Source of the DNA: an uncultured Alcaligenaceae bacterium
Lineage (GTDB): Bacteria > Pseudomonadota > Gammaproteobacteria > Burkholderiales > Burkholderiaceae_B
Direction of reading: 5' to 3'
DNA length: 13,828 bases
Assembly (NCBI GenBank): GCA_937897265.1
Contig: CALCPT010000516.1
Span: forward strand, 1 to 13,828
Part shown: positions 7,736 to 13,828 of the stretch, piece after piece
Layout: the number at the start of each line of letters is the position of its first letter
Position numbering within the stretch: the first letter of the stretch is position 1
The notes under the pieces: generated by a model
Seen by the model: the letters and a program-made list of their open reading frames with translations, nothing else
Told to the model about the DNA's origin: nothing
The model's database searches: none
Translations under genes and position numbers: made by a program

Positions 7736-8434
7736 TTACACGGACAGGTGTTTTTTGACGTCTTCGCTGTCCATTTGGGTTTGGTCGCCCTGGGCGACGA
7801 CTTCGCCTCTGGATAAGACGACGAAGCGGTCGGCGAGTTCGCGGGCGAAGTCGAAGTATTGTTCGCACAGCAGGATGGCGATGTCGCCGCGGTCGCGCAG
7901 CAGACGGATGACGCGGCCGATGTCTTTGATGATCGAGGGCTGGATGCCTTCGGTGGGTTCGTCAAAGATGATGAGTTTGGGTTCTGCCTCTAGCGCGCGG
8001 GCGATGGCGAGCTGCTGTTGCTGGCCGCCAGAGAGGTCGCCGCCGCGCCGTGACAGCATGGTTCGCAGGACTGGAAATAGATCAAAAATTTCGTTTTTGA
8101 TCCGCTTGGCTTGTTGGCTGGGTTTGGTGGCCATGCCCATTAGGATATTTTCTTCGACGGTCAGGCGGGCAAAGATTTCGCGGCCTTGCGGAACATACGC
8201 CATGCCAAGCGCTGCGCGCGCGTGAGGAGTGAGCTTGCCGATGTCTTTGCCGTCAAAGTGAATGCTTCCTGAGGCGAGTGATTGCACGCCCATCAGGCAC
8301 TGCAGCAGGGTGGTTTTGCCCACGCCGTTACGACCTAGCAAGGCCATGCACTCGCCTTGTTTGACCGACATGGTGATGCCGCGCAGTGTGTGGCTGCTAC
8401 CGTAATACTGGTTGATATCTTGAACGTTTAGCAT
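7736..8434 (-). CDS. urtE: urea ABC transporter ATP-binding subunit UrtE
   Basis: UrtE is one of two cytoplasmic ATPases (LivF-like) that drive urea uptake through UrtB/UrtC. The 232-residue protein has all ABC signatures: Walker A GRNGVGKTT (34-42), Q-loop Q83, signature LSGGQQQQ (134-141) and Walker B LIIFDEP (154-160). As in the LivF branch, the usual switch histidine region reads CEQYF (190-194). The start MLNVQDINQYYGSS is typical of UrtE. The start codon sits in the downstream copy of a 31-base tandem duplication and has only a weak Shine-Dalgarno, so translation may depend on ribosomes ending on urtD 38 bases upstream. It is the last urt gene; no urease gene follows. Confidence 0.95.
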   Translation of the reverse strand: MLNVQDINQYYGSSHTLRGITMSVKQGECMALLGRNGVGKTTLLQCLMGVQSLASGSIHFDGKDIGKLTPHARAALGMAYVPQGREIFARLTVEENILMGMATKPSQQAKRIKNEIFDLFPVLRTMLSRRGGDLSGGQQQQLAIARALEAEPKLIIFDEPTEGIQPSIIKDIGRVIRLLRDRGDIAILLCEQYFDFARELADRFVVLSRGEVVAQGDQTQMDSEDVKKHLSV

Positions 8435-8477
8435 GGCTGAGCCTGATTGATCTCTTGAACATTTAGCATGGCTTAGC
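8412..8477. repeat. 31-base tandem duplication of the urtE initiation region
   Basis: Bases 8412-8442 and 8447-8477 match at 28 of 31 positions, offset 35 bases. The first copy holds the urtE start codon (ATG at 8434-8432). The second spans the urtD stop (TAA at 8475-8473) and a duplicate ATG (8469-8467). Because 35 is not a multiple of three, the duplicate start is out of frame with urtE. The mismatches suggest the duplication is not brand new. Confidence 0.85.
8428..8469 (-). other. 13-codon decoy or leader reading frame overlapping the urtE start
   Basis: The duplicated ATG opens a frame MLNVQEINQAQPC that stops at TAA 8430-8428, inside codons 2-3 of urtE. A ribosome ending here would be next to the true urtE ATG (8434), so re-initiation is conceivable. 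Its first residues mimic UrtE (MLNVQDIN) because of the duplication, not selection for a peptide. Only weak GG-containing Shine-Dalgarno sequence precedes it. Whether it is translated cannot be judged. Confidence 0.25.
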
Positions 8478-9330
8478 GACCCAAATACACTTCAATCACG
8501 CGTTGATCGGCTTGCACCTGTTGCATGGTGCCCTCAGCCAAGACTGAGCCTTCGCACAGCACCGTGACTTTGCCACCTTGAGAAATCTGGTTCACAAAAT
8601 CCATATCGTGCTCAACCACCATGAGCGAATGTTTACCGCGCAGATCGTTGAGTAATTCGCCAGTTCGCTCGGTTTCGGCATCGGTCATGCCGGCTACGGG
8701 TTCATCTAGCAAAAGTAGCAAGGGCTCTTGCATCAACAGCATCCCAATCTCAAGCCATTGTTTTTGGCCGTGCGACAGCAAGCCCGCCGGGCGTTTGTGT
8801 TCGCCCATTAAGCGTAACAGGTCAAGGGTGGCGGCGATCTGATCGCGCTGCGTGCTGTTTAAGCGGGCAAACAAGGTTGATTTCACACCCTTGTTGGTTT
8901 TCATGGCGAGTTCTAGATTTTCAAACACCGTGTGATTTTCAAAGACGGTGGGACGCTGAAACTTACGTCCGATGCCGGCGTCGGCAATCTGCGCCTCGTG
9001 CATTTTGGTGAGGTCGATGTTTTGCCCAAAAAACGCTGTGCCTGAGGAGGGCTTTGTTTTGCCAGTAATGACATCCATCATGGTGGTTTTGCCAGCGCCG
9101 TTTGGGCCAATGATGCAACGTAGTTCGCCCACGCCGATATCAATCGATAAGTCATTGAGCGCGCGAAAACCGTCAAAGACCACGCTAATGGACTCAAGAT
9201 ACAAGATGGCACCGTGCGTGGTGTCGACCCCAGGCGTTTTCATGCGGCCATACGAGGCGCTGCCGCCGGCACCGTTACTTTTTGTGCTTGCTGCGACAGA
9301 GTCGTGCGAGGCGATGGCTTGAGTATTCAT
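8473..9330 (-). CDS. urtD: urea ABC transporter ATP-binding subunit UrtD
   Basis: UrtD is the LivG-like ATPase partner of UrtE. From the chosen start it has 285 residues. Motifs are Walker A GPNGAGKTT (75-83), Q-loop GRKFQRP with Q125, a signature variant LSHGQKQ (185-191), Walker B LLLLLDEP (204-211), and switch histidine H241 in VEHDMDF. LSHGQ and MTDAET are typical of UrtD. The start at 9330 makes an ATGA overlap with urtC and has AAAGGA eight bases upstream; a longer frame to 9438 would run 108 bases into urtC and is not credible. About 40 N-terminal residues are Ser/Ala/Gly/Thr-rich and precede the ATPase fold, a flexible extension of no known role. Confidence 0.95.
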   Translation of the reverse strand: MNTQAIASHDSVAASTKSNGAGGSASYGRMKTPGVDTTHGAILYLESISVVFDGFRALNDLSIDIGVGELRCIIGPNGAGKTTMMDVITGKTKPSSGTAFFGQNIDLTKMHEAQIADAGIGRKFQRPTVFENHTVFENLELAMKTNKGVKSTLFARLNSTQRDQIAATLDLLRLMGEHKRPAGLLSHGQKQWLEIGMLLMQEPLLLLLDEPVAGMTDAETERTGELLNDLRGKHSLMVVEHDMDFVNQISQGGKVTVLCEGSVLAEGTMQQVQADQRVIEVYLGR

Positions 9331-10457
9331 GCCGTCTGTCCTTTGTTGCGTTGGCTGAGCTTGCGCACCAGGCCCACAATGCCTTGCGGTAAAAAGATGG
9401 TGACCAGTACAAAAATCATACCCAAGGCGTACAGCCAAAACTCAGGAAACACGCTGGTAAACCAAGTTTTCAAACCGTTGATGGTGCCTGCGCCAATGAT
9501 GGGGCCAATGAGTGTGCCGCGCCCACCGGTCGCCACCCAAATTACCATCTCGATTGAGTTCTCGGTCGACATTTCGCCTGGATTAATGATGCCAACTTGT
9601 GGCACATAAAGAGCGCCCGCTACTGCGCACAGCATGGCAGACAGTGTCCAAATAAATAGTTTGAACCCGAGCGGTTCATAGCCCAAAAAGCGCAAGCGAC
9701 TTTCAGAATCACGAATCGCGGTGAGCACTCGGCCAAGTTTGGATTGTGTAATGGCCCGGCCTAACACTAACGCGCCCAACAAGGCTGACAGACTCACCCA
9801 GTACAACACCGCACGTGTGCTCGCTGCGGTAATGTCAAAGCCCAAAATCTTTTTAAAATCGGTAAAGCCGTTATTACCGCCAAAGCCTGTTTCGTTTCTA
9901 AAAAATAACAGCATGGCCGCAAACGTCAGGGCTTGCGTGATGATTGAAAAATAAACCCCCTTGATGCGCGAACGAAAGGCAAAGTAGCCAAACAAAAAGG
10001 CAAGCAAGCCTGGCACGGCCAGCATCAACAACATGGCGTACCAAAAGTGTTCGGTAAAAGACCAAAACCAAGGGTAGGTTTTCCAGCTGAGAAACGTCAT
10101 AAAGTCTGGGACGATATCCGCAGACGCTTTACCCGCGCGCATTAAGTACATGCCGTGTGCGTAGCCGCCAAGCGCAAAAAATAAGCCATGACCTAAAGAC
10201 AGAATGCCGGTGTAACCCCAAACGAGGTCGAGGGCGAGTGCGGCCATTGCATAGCAAATGAATTTGCCGATCAGTGCGATCGCAAACGAAGACACGTGCA
10301 GCGGATGCCCAACTGGAAACAGGAGGTTTAGTGCAGGTAAACAGGCAAACACGACTACGACGATCGCAATCGCGGTCCAGGCGCGAGGCGAATACAAAGC
10401 GGTTGGGGCAGAGGATAGGGATAGCGAGGCAGTCGGTGCCATGGTGGTTGAACTCAT
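9327..10457 (-). CDS. urtC: urea ABC transporter permease UrtC
   Basis: UrtC is one of the two membrane subunits, LivM-like, forming the urea channel with UrtB. The 376-residue protein has a 25-residue polar N-terminus and about eight to ten hydrophobic segments, for example 29-47, 58-79, 140-160, 218-233 and 345-362. The family hallmark LVWGYTGILSLGHGLFFALGGYA (78-100) is clear. So is a cytoplasmic coupling loop, LGRVLTAIRDSESRLRFLGY (241-260), which meets the ATPases. ATGGRGTLIGPIIGAG (309-324) is also typical. The gene overlaps urtB by an ATGA, with GGGAGAAG upstream as Shine-Dalgarno, and overlaps urtD the same way. Short amides could also be carried. Confidence 0.95.
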   Translation of the reverse strand: MSSTTMAPTASLSLSSAPTALYSPRAWTAIAIVVVVFACLPALNLLFPVGHPLHVSSFAIALIGKFICYAMAALALDLVWGYTGILSLGHGLFFALGGYAHGMYLMRAGKASADIVPDFMTFLSWKTYPWFWSFTEHFWYAMLLMLAVPGLLAFLFGYFAFRSRIKGVYFSIITQALTFAAMLLFFRNETGFGGNNGFTDFKKILGFDITAASTRAVLYWVSLSALLGALVLGRAITQSKLGRVLTAIRDSESRLRFLGYEPLGFKLFIWTLSAMLCAVAGALYVPQVGIINPGEMSTENSIEMVIWVATGGRGTLIGPIIGAGTINGLKTWFTSVFPEFWLYALGMIFVLVTIFLPQGIVGLVRKLSQRNKGQTA

Positions 10458-12079
10458 TCTGCGCTTCTCCCTTTGGGTGCGAATAATCCCTGCGGGCGTT
10501 TTTGTACGAAGAGCACGATAAATAACAAAATCGCAATTTTGGCGATCACGGCGCCCCAGAAGGGTTCGATGATTTTATTCAAGGCGCCGAGCCCCATTGC
10601 GGCGACTACCGTCCCGGCAAGTTGCCCGACACCGCCCAGCACCACCACCATGAATGAATCGACAATATAGCCACGACCTAGGTCGGGGCCCACGTTGCTT
10701 AACTGCGATAGCGCAACGCCAGCTAAGCCTGCAATCCCAGACCCTAAGCCAAAAGCCAACATGTCAATGCGGCCAGTTGGCACTCCAACGCAATCTGCCA
10801 TGCGGCGATTTTGCGTAATCGCGCGCACGAACAGACCTAAACGGGTGTGATTTAACACTAGCCACACAATCACTACGACACAGAGTGCGAAACCAACGAT
10901 CACGATGCGGTTATAGCTGAGTGACAGATTGCCTAAGATCGTGACTCCACCGCTCATCCAACTCGGGTTGGCGACTTCGACGTTTTGAGCGCCGAATAAG
11001 CTGCGTACAGATTGCATCAAAATGAGACTAATGCCCCAGGTCGCTAGCAAGGTTTCGAGCGGGCGGCCATAGAGCCAGCGAATGACGGTGCGCTCAAGCG
11101 CCATCCCGACCAAGGCTGTGACAATGAAGGCGACTGGTAAGGCTGCCACAACATACCAGTCGATCCAAGCCGGCAGCCATTGTTTAAAAAGTCCTTGAAC
11201 CAAGTAGGTGGCGTAGGCGCCGATCATCAATAATTCGCCATGCGCCATGTTGATGACGCCCATCAGGCCAAAGGTGATTGCCAGACCTAACGCTGCAAGT
11301 AACAGCACGCTACCAAGGCTGATGCCGAAAAAGATGTTCCCTACCCAGCTGACAACTGTTTGATGCCATTCAATTTGAGCGATCGCAGTTTTTGCTGCGG
11401 TACGCACGTCGGCATCGGGCTCGGCGAACGCGCCGGCGGCGTCTTGCACTAGCATTGCGGTCAGGATTGGTTTGAAGCTTGAGTTTTTGCTCTCACCCAA
11501 TAACACGGCTGCGTGGCGGCGTAAGGTGGCGTCGGTACTTTTAATCTCAGCGCTTGCGACGGCAATCTTGAGCGCAGCCTTGATCTCGGCGTCTTGCTCT
11601 TTGGCGAGCGCCCGCTCGAGTACGGGAGCACGCGCGGGATCAGCTTCTTTTTGTAAACGTTGTGCGGCAGCTAGGCGCACATTGCGTTGAGGTGAAAATA
11701 ATTCAGCGCTTGCCAGCGCAGCCTGCAAAGCGCTACGCAAACGGTTATTCAACATCAGGGCTTGGGCATCAGCTGGCGCTGCAACCGTTTCACCGGTTGT
11801 GGGGTCGATTGCCTTGCCGCCCTCAACTGACAATAAAACCTTATTGTCAGAGGTAATCAGAACGTTGCCCGCCCCCAACGCAGCCAACACTGCGGCTGCG
11901 CCAGGAGTGGTGAGTTGCCCCAACGCTGTAATTGATTCGACCCGCTCGGTGTTGCTCTCGCCGGCCAAGCCCTTCAGTACTGAGGGCTCGACCAAGTCGG
12001 CGGCTAAACTGCAATGCAGCGGTAATGCGAGCAAAACAGTTAGCAGCCACCGTTTCAAGGTAGGGTAAATCAAAAACAT
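10454..12079 (-). CDS. urtB: urea ABC transporter permease UrtB with periplasmic N-terminal domain
   Basis: UrtB is the LivH-like permease subunit. This 541-residue form has a signal peptide (cleavage near LAA|D at 27) and a periplasmic domain of about 210 residues. The permease follows from about 243. The periplasmic part contains helical repeats resembling HEAT units, for example NVRLAAAQRLQKEA (133-146), TLRRHAAVLLGES (185-197) and DVRTAAKTAIAQIE (224-237). The permease shows GLAITFGLMGVINMAHGEL (265-283) and a coupling loop TRLGLFVRAITQNRRMADCV at about 410-430. The extended N-terminus is known in proteobacterial UrtB; cyanobacterial forms lack most of it. Its role is unproven; contact with UrtA is a reasonable guess. 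It starts 27 bases after urtA with a weak Shine-Dalgarno. Confidence 0.95.
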   Translation of the reverse strand: MFLIYPTLKRWLLTVLLALPLHCSLAADLVEPSVLKGLAGESNTERVESITALGQLTTPGAAAVLAALGAGNVLITSDNKVLLSVEGGKAIDPTTGETVAAPADAQALMLNNRLRSALQAALASAELFSPQRNVRLAAAQRLQKEADPARAPVLERALAKEQDAEIKAALKIAVASAEIKSTDATLRRHAAVLLGESKNSSFKPILTAMLVQDAAGAFAEPDADVRTAAKTAIAQIEWHQTVVSWVGNIFFGISLGSVLLLAALGLAITFGLMGVINMAHGELLMIGAYATYLVQGLFKQWLPAWIDWYVVAALPVAFIVTALVGMALERTVIRWLYGRPLETLLATWGISLILMQSVRSLFGAQNVEVANPSWMSGGVTILGNLSLSYNRIVIVGFALCVVVIVWLVLNHTRLGLFVRAITQNRRMADCVGVPTGRIDMLAFGLGSGIAGLAGVALSQLSNVGPDLGRGYIVDSFMVVVLGGVGQLAGTVVAAMGLGALNKIIEPFWGAVIAKIAILLFIVLFVQKRPQGLFAPKGRSAE

Positions 12080-12106
12080 GTCGTTGCAATCTCATAGTGT
12101 GGCGAA

Positions 12107-13357
12107 TTACAGGCCTTGTTTGCCTTCGTTACCAGCGATGAAGGGGCTCCAGGGCTGTGCACGAATCGGGCCTTTGCTTTTCCAGACCACGTTGAACTGA
12201 CCGTTCGCCTGAATTTCGCCGATATACACTGGCTTGTGCAGGTGATGATTTGTCTTATCCATCATGATTGTAAAGCCATCGGGTGCTGCAAAGGTTTGAC
12301 CACCCATTGCGGCAATCACTTTGTCGGTATCGGTTGTTTTAGCGGCCTCAACGGCTTGCTTCCACATGTACATGCCGACGTAAGTGGCTTCCATTGGGTC
12401 GTTAGTGACCGCAGTGGCGAAGTTAGGCAGATTCTTGGCTTTTGCGTAAGCTTTCCACTTGGCGACAAACTCAGTGTTCACTGGGTTCTTAATTGACTCA
12501 AAGTAGTTCCAGGCAGCAAGGTGACCGACCAAAGGCTTGGTGTCCACACCACGTAGTTCTTCTTCGCCTACTGAGAAGGCTACAACAGGCACGTCAGTGG
12601 CTTTCAGGCCAGCATTGCCCAATTCTTTGTAGAAAGGTACGTTTGAGTCACCGTTGATGGTCGAGATCACAGCTGTTTTGCCACCAGCAGCAAATTTCTT
12701 GATGTCTGCAACGATGGTTTGATAGTCAGAGTGACCGAACGGTGTGTACTTTTCGTCGATGTCGCTTTCTTTCACGCCTTTAGAAATCAAGAAGGCGCGC
12801 AAGATTTTGTTGGTTGTGCGTGGGTACACATAATCGGTACCAAGCAACACGAAACGCTTGGCGCTGCCACCGTCGGCGCTCATCAGGTACTCAACAGCAG
12901 GGATGGCTTGTTGGTTCGGTGCGGCACCTGTGTAAAACACGTTTTTCTCAAGCTCTTCGCCTTCGTATTGCACGGGGTAGAACAAGAGGCTGTTCAACTC
13001 TTTAAATACGGGTAATACTGATTTACGTGATACTGAAGTCCAGCAACCAAACACCACCGAGACTTTGTCCTGAGCGATCAACTGGCGAGCTTTTTCAGCA
13101 AACAAAGGCCAGTTTGAGGCTGGGTCAACGATCACGGGCTCAAGTTTCTTGCCCATCACGCCGCCTTTGGCGTTGATCTCATCGATGGTCATCAGGGCAA
13201 CATCTTTTAACGCTGTCTCAGAGATGGCCATGGTGCCTGAGAGAGAATGCAAGATGCCAACTTTAATGGTGTCTTGAGCGAAAGCGGTACCTGCAAAACC
13301 CGTCATGGCTAGAAGGCTAGCGGCGGTCAACTGCTTGAGAACTAATCTGCGTTTCAT
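12107..13357 (-). CDS. urtA: urea ABC transporter substrate-binding protein UrtA
   Basis: UrtA is the periplasmic receptor that delivers urea (or short amides) to UrtB/UrtC. From the chosen start it has 416 residues. The signal peptide MKRRLVLKQLTAASLLAMTG continues to an AFA|QD cleavage at 27. The mature part has the type I periplasmic fold and UrtA hallmarks: FYPVQYEGEE (126-135), GTDYVYPRTTN (173-183), TINGDSNV (233-240), FSVGEEE (261-267) and TNHHLHKPVYIGE (369-381). An optimal AGGAG sits seven bases before the ATG at 13357. A longer frame to 13510 would cross the predicted transcription start and sigma-54 promoter, so I reject it. It heads the operon urtABCDE. Confidence 0.96.
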   Translation of the reverse strand: MKRRLVLKQLTAASLLAMTGFAGTAFAQDTIKVGILHSLSGTMAISETALKDVALMTIDEINAKGGVMGKKLEPVIVDPASNWPLFAEKARQLIAQDKVSVVFGCWTSVSRKSVLPVFKELNSLLFYPVQYEGEELEKNVFYTGAAPNQQAIPAVEYLMSADGGSAKRFVLLGTDYVYPRTTNKILRAFLISKGVKESDIDEKYTPFGHSDYQTIVADIKKFAAGGKTAVISTINGDSNVPFYKELGNAGLKATDVPVVAFSVGEEELRGVDTKPLVGHLAAWNYFESIKNPVNTEFVAKWKAYAKAKNLPNFATAVTNDPMEATYVGMYMWKQAVEAAKTTDTDKVIAAMGGQTFAAPDGFTIMMDKTNHHLHKPVYIGEIQANGQFNVVWKSKGPIRAQPWSPFIAGNEGKQGL

Positions 13358-13406
13358 CTGTAAACTCCTGAGTAGATTACTGTTCGGCTGCGCCGGTTCA
13401 AAGGCC

Positions 13407-13436
13407 GCATAGCGTCCTTTACGTTGAGGGCTATGC
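13407..13436 (-). other. stem-loop at the 5' end of the predicted urtA leader
   Basis: GCATAGC (13407-13413) and GCTATGC (13430-13436) are perfect inverted arms around a 16-base loop. With +1 near 13439 the hairpin occupies about positions +4 to +33 of the 82-base leader. The loop, read on the minus strand, contains AAAGGA. It could stabilise the mRNA; it is too far from the start codon to mask the Shine-Dalgarno directly. Confidence 0.4.
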
Positions 13437-13450
13437 TTGACCTGTCTAAA

Positions 13451-13465
13451 GCAAAAGTTGTGCCA
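13451..13465 (-). promoter_or_regulatory. sigma-54 promoter of the urt operon
   Basis: The minus strand reads TGGCACAACTTTTGC, followed by T. This is the full consensus TGGCAC-N5-TTGCW, with GG and GC 10 bases apart. It predicts transcription from about 13439, giving an 82-base leader to urtA. Sigma-54 promoters need an activator bound upstream, and two NtrC-like sites are present. A sigma-70 promoter in addition cannot be excluded. Confidence 0.85.
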
Positions 13466-13635
13466 GCTTTTCGATGAGGTTTGATTTATCGACACAAATC
13501 CTCTGCGCATTGCTCTAAATTGCTAAAAGACCGGGCGCGAGCTTGAACCTGACCTCCGTCAGCGCGCGATAGCTTGAAGACTGCGGCTGAATGCCTAAGA
13601 ACGGTTTGGGCGAAGCAACTAAGCCCTATGATCAG

Positions 13636-13652
13636 CGCACCTTTTTGGTGCA
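13636..13652. promoter_or_regulatory. NtrC-like binding site, promoter-proximal
   Basis: GCACC-TTTTT-GGTGC is a perfect 5+5 palindrome with a five-base centre; with outer bases it reads C...A against the NtrC consensus TGCACC-N5-GGTGCA, 11 of 12 defined bases. The centre is about 205 bases upstream of the predicted urtA start point. The same bases could form a short hairpin, but there is no gene on either side that would need a terminator here. Confidence 0.7.
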
Positions 13653-13684
13653 ATTTCTCGTTTGGGTGCCCCAGATGTGTGGCA

Positions 13685-13701
13685 GGCACCGTGTCGGTGC
13701 A
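13685..13701. promoter_or_regulatory. NtrC-like binding site, promoter-distal
   Basis: GCACC-GTGTC-GGTGC plus a final A matches 11 of 12 defined bases of the NtrC consensus. Its centre is 49 bases beyond the proximal site, about 254 bases upstream of the predicted start point. Paired sites help NtrC oligomerise. On the plus strand it is followed by ATTTTTCTTC and could also be read as a small terminator, but no plus-strand gene ends nearby. Confidence 0.65.
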
Positions 13702-13828
13702 TTTTTCTTCTGATGGGCGCGTTGTCGTAAGATGCATTGTGTATTGCCTGCATCGACTGCGTTGAGTGCTTCAACTACCTTGGCAGCTTTAACCATCGTG
13801 CTAGCCGTTTAACCCTAAGTTTTTTTGC
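13702..13828. other. distal upstream region of urtA, no convincing gene
   Basis: This is the far end of the gene-free stretch 13358-13828. It holds two TTTAACC copies exactly 20 bases apart (13788-13794, 13808-13814) and a GTTGA-N5-TCAAC palindrome (13761-13775), either of which could bind a regulator. A minus-strand frame of 54 codons from 13796 to 13632 begins in a protein-like way (MVKAAKVVEALNAVDAGN) but then looks random and runs over both NtrC-like sites. I see no gene here that I can support. Confidence 0.4.

Noticed and set aside
7755..8225. 156-codon open frame on the plus strand
   Set aside because: It is antisense to urtE, with Ser/Arg/Met-biased composition and no domain.
9331..9438. 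36-residue N-terminal extension of UrtD
   Set aside because: It would overlap urtC by over 100 bases; the ATG at 9330 has a good Shine-Dalgarno and an ATGA overlap.
9214..9609. 131-codon open frame on the plus strand
   Set aside because: It is antisense to the urtC-urtD junction and has no family resemblance.
13358..13510. 51-residue N-terminal extension of UrtA from an ATG at 13510
   Set aside because: The signal peptide and a strong AGGAG point to 13357, and the extension crosses the sigma-54 promoter and predicted start point.
13686..13709. Intrinsic terminator on the plus strand (GCACCG-TGT-CGGTGC then a T-rich tract)
   Set aside because: No plus-strand gene ends upstream of it, and a second palindrome of the same GCACC-N5-GGTGC form nearby makes a protein-binding site more likely.
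13632..13796. 54-codon minus-strand frame beginning MVKAAKVVEALNAVDAGN
   Set aside because: Only the first part looks protein-like, there is no clear Shine-Dalgarno, and it runs through both NtrC-like sites; it may be a gene remnant but cannot be supported.
1..13828. Mobile elements, CRISPR arrays, tRNA or rRNA genes, toxin-antitoxin or phage genes
   Set aside because: I looked for long inverted repeats, spaced direct repeats, T-loop consensus sequences and transposase-like proteins and saw none.

Overview
The window looks like a chromosomal segment of a betaproteobacterium, most likely order Burkholderiales (Alcaligenaceae/Comamonadaceae-like). The reasons are a Bug-family periplasmic receptor, a proteobacterial urtABCDE urea transporter with the long periplasmic UrtB N-terminus, tcuAB, and roughly 50% GC with Gram-negative signal peptides. 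Genus cannot be fixed from the sequence alone. I see no mobile element, tRNA, rRNA or CRISPR.

Layout. (1) 44-1991, plus strand: a Bug/TctC-type solute receptor followed by an SMP-30/gluconolactonase-type enzyme, probably cotranscribed and closed by a weak terminator. (2) 2101-4980, plus strand: three tightly overlapping genes. They encode an exported seven-bladed YncE-like propeller, an exported NodB-fold polysaccharide deacetylase with altered motifs, and an integral-membrane sterol desaturase/fatty acid hydroxylase. (3) 5001-5025: a perfect 9-bp hairpin between convergent units. (4) 7628-5042, minus strand: tcuA and tcuB, a flavoprotein and a membrane Fe-S/heme partner that oxidise tricarballylate or a related tricarboxylate. 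(5) 13357-7736, minus strand: urtA, urtB, urtC, urtD and urtE, a complete ABC importer for urea or short amides. (6) 13358-13828: the urtA control region.

The strongest non-coding signal is upstream of urtA. A textbook sigma-54 promoter (TGGCAC-N5-TTGC, 13465-13451) lies 82 bases from the start codon of urtA once its predicted +1 is set. Two NtrC-like palindromes (GCACC-N5-GGTGC) sit about 205 and 254 bases upstream of that +1. Together they predict nitrogen-limitation control of the whole urt operon. The next genes downstream are not urease but tcuAB, 107 bases away with no convincing terminator between, so nitrogen-controlled read-through into a tricarboxylate oxidation module is possible.

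Two other points stand out. A 31-base near-perfect tandem duplication covers the urtE start and creates an out-of-frame decoy start whose 13-residue reading frame ends just inside urtE. The propeller-deacetylase-hydroxylase trio looks like a translationally coupled envelope-modification unit whose function I cannot name; it is the best candidate here for an undescribed system.
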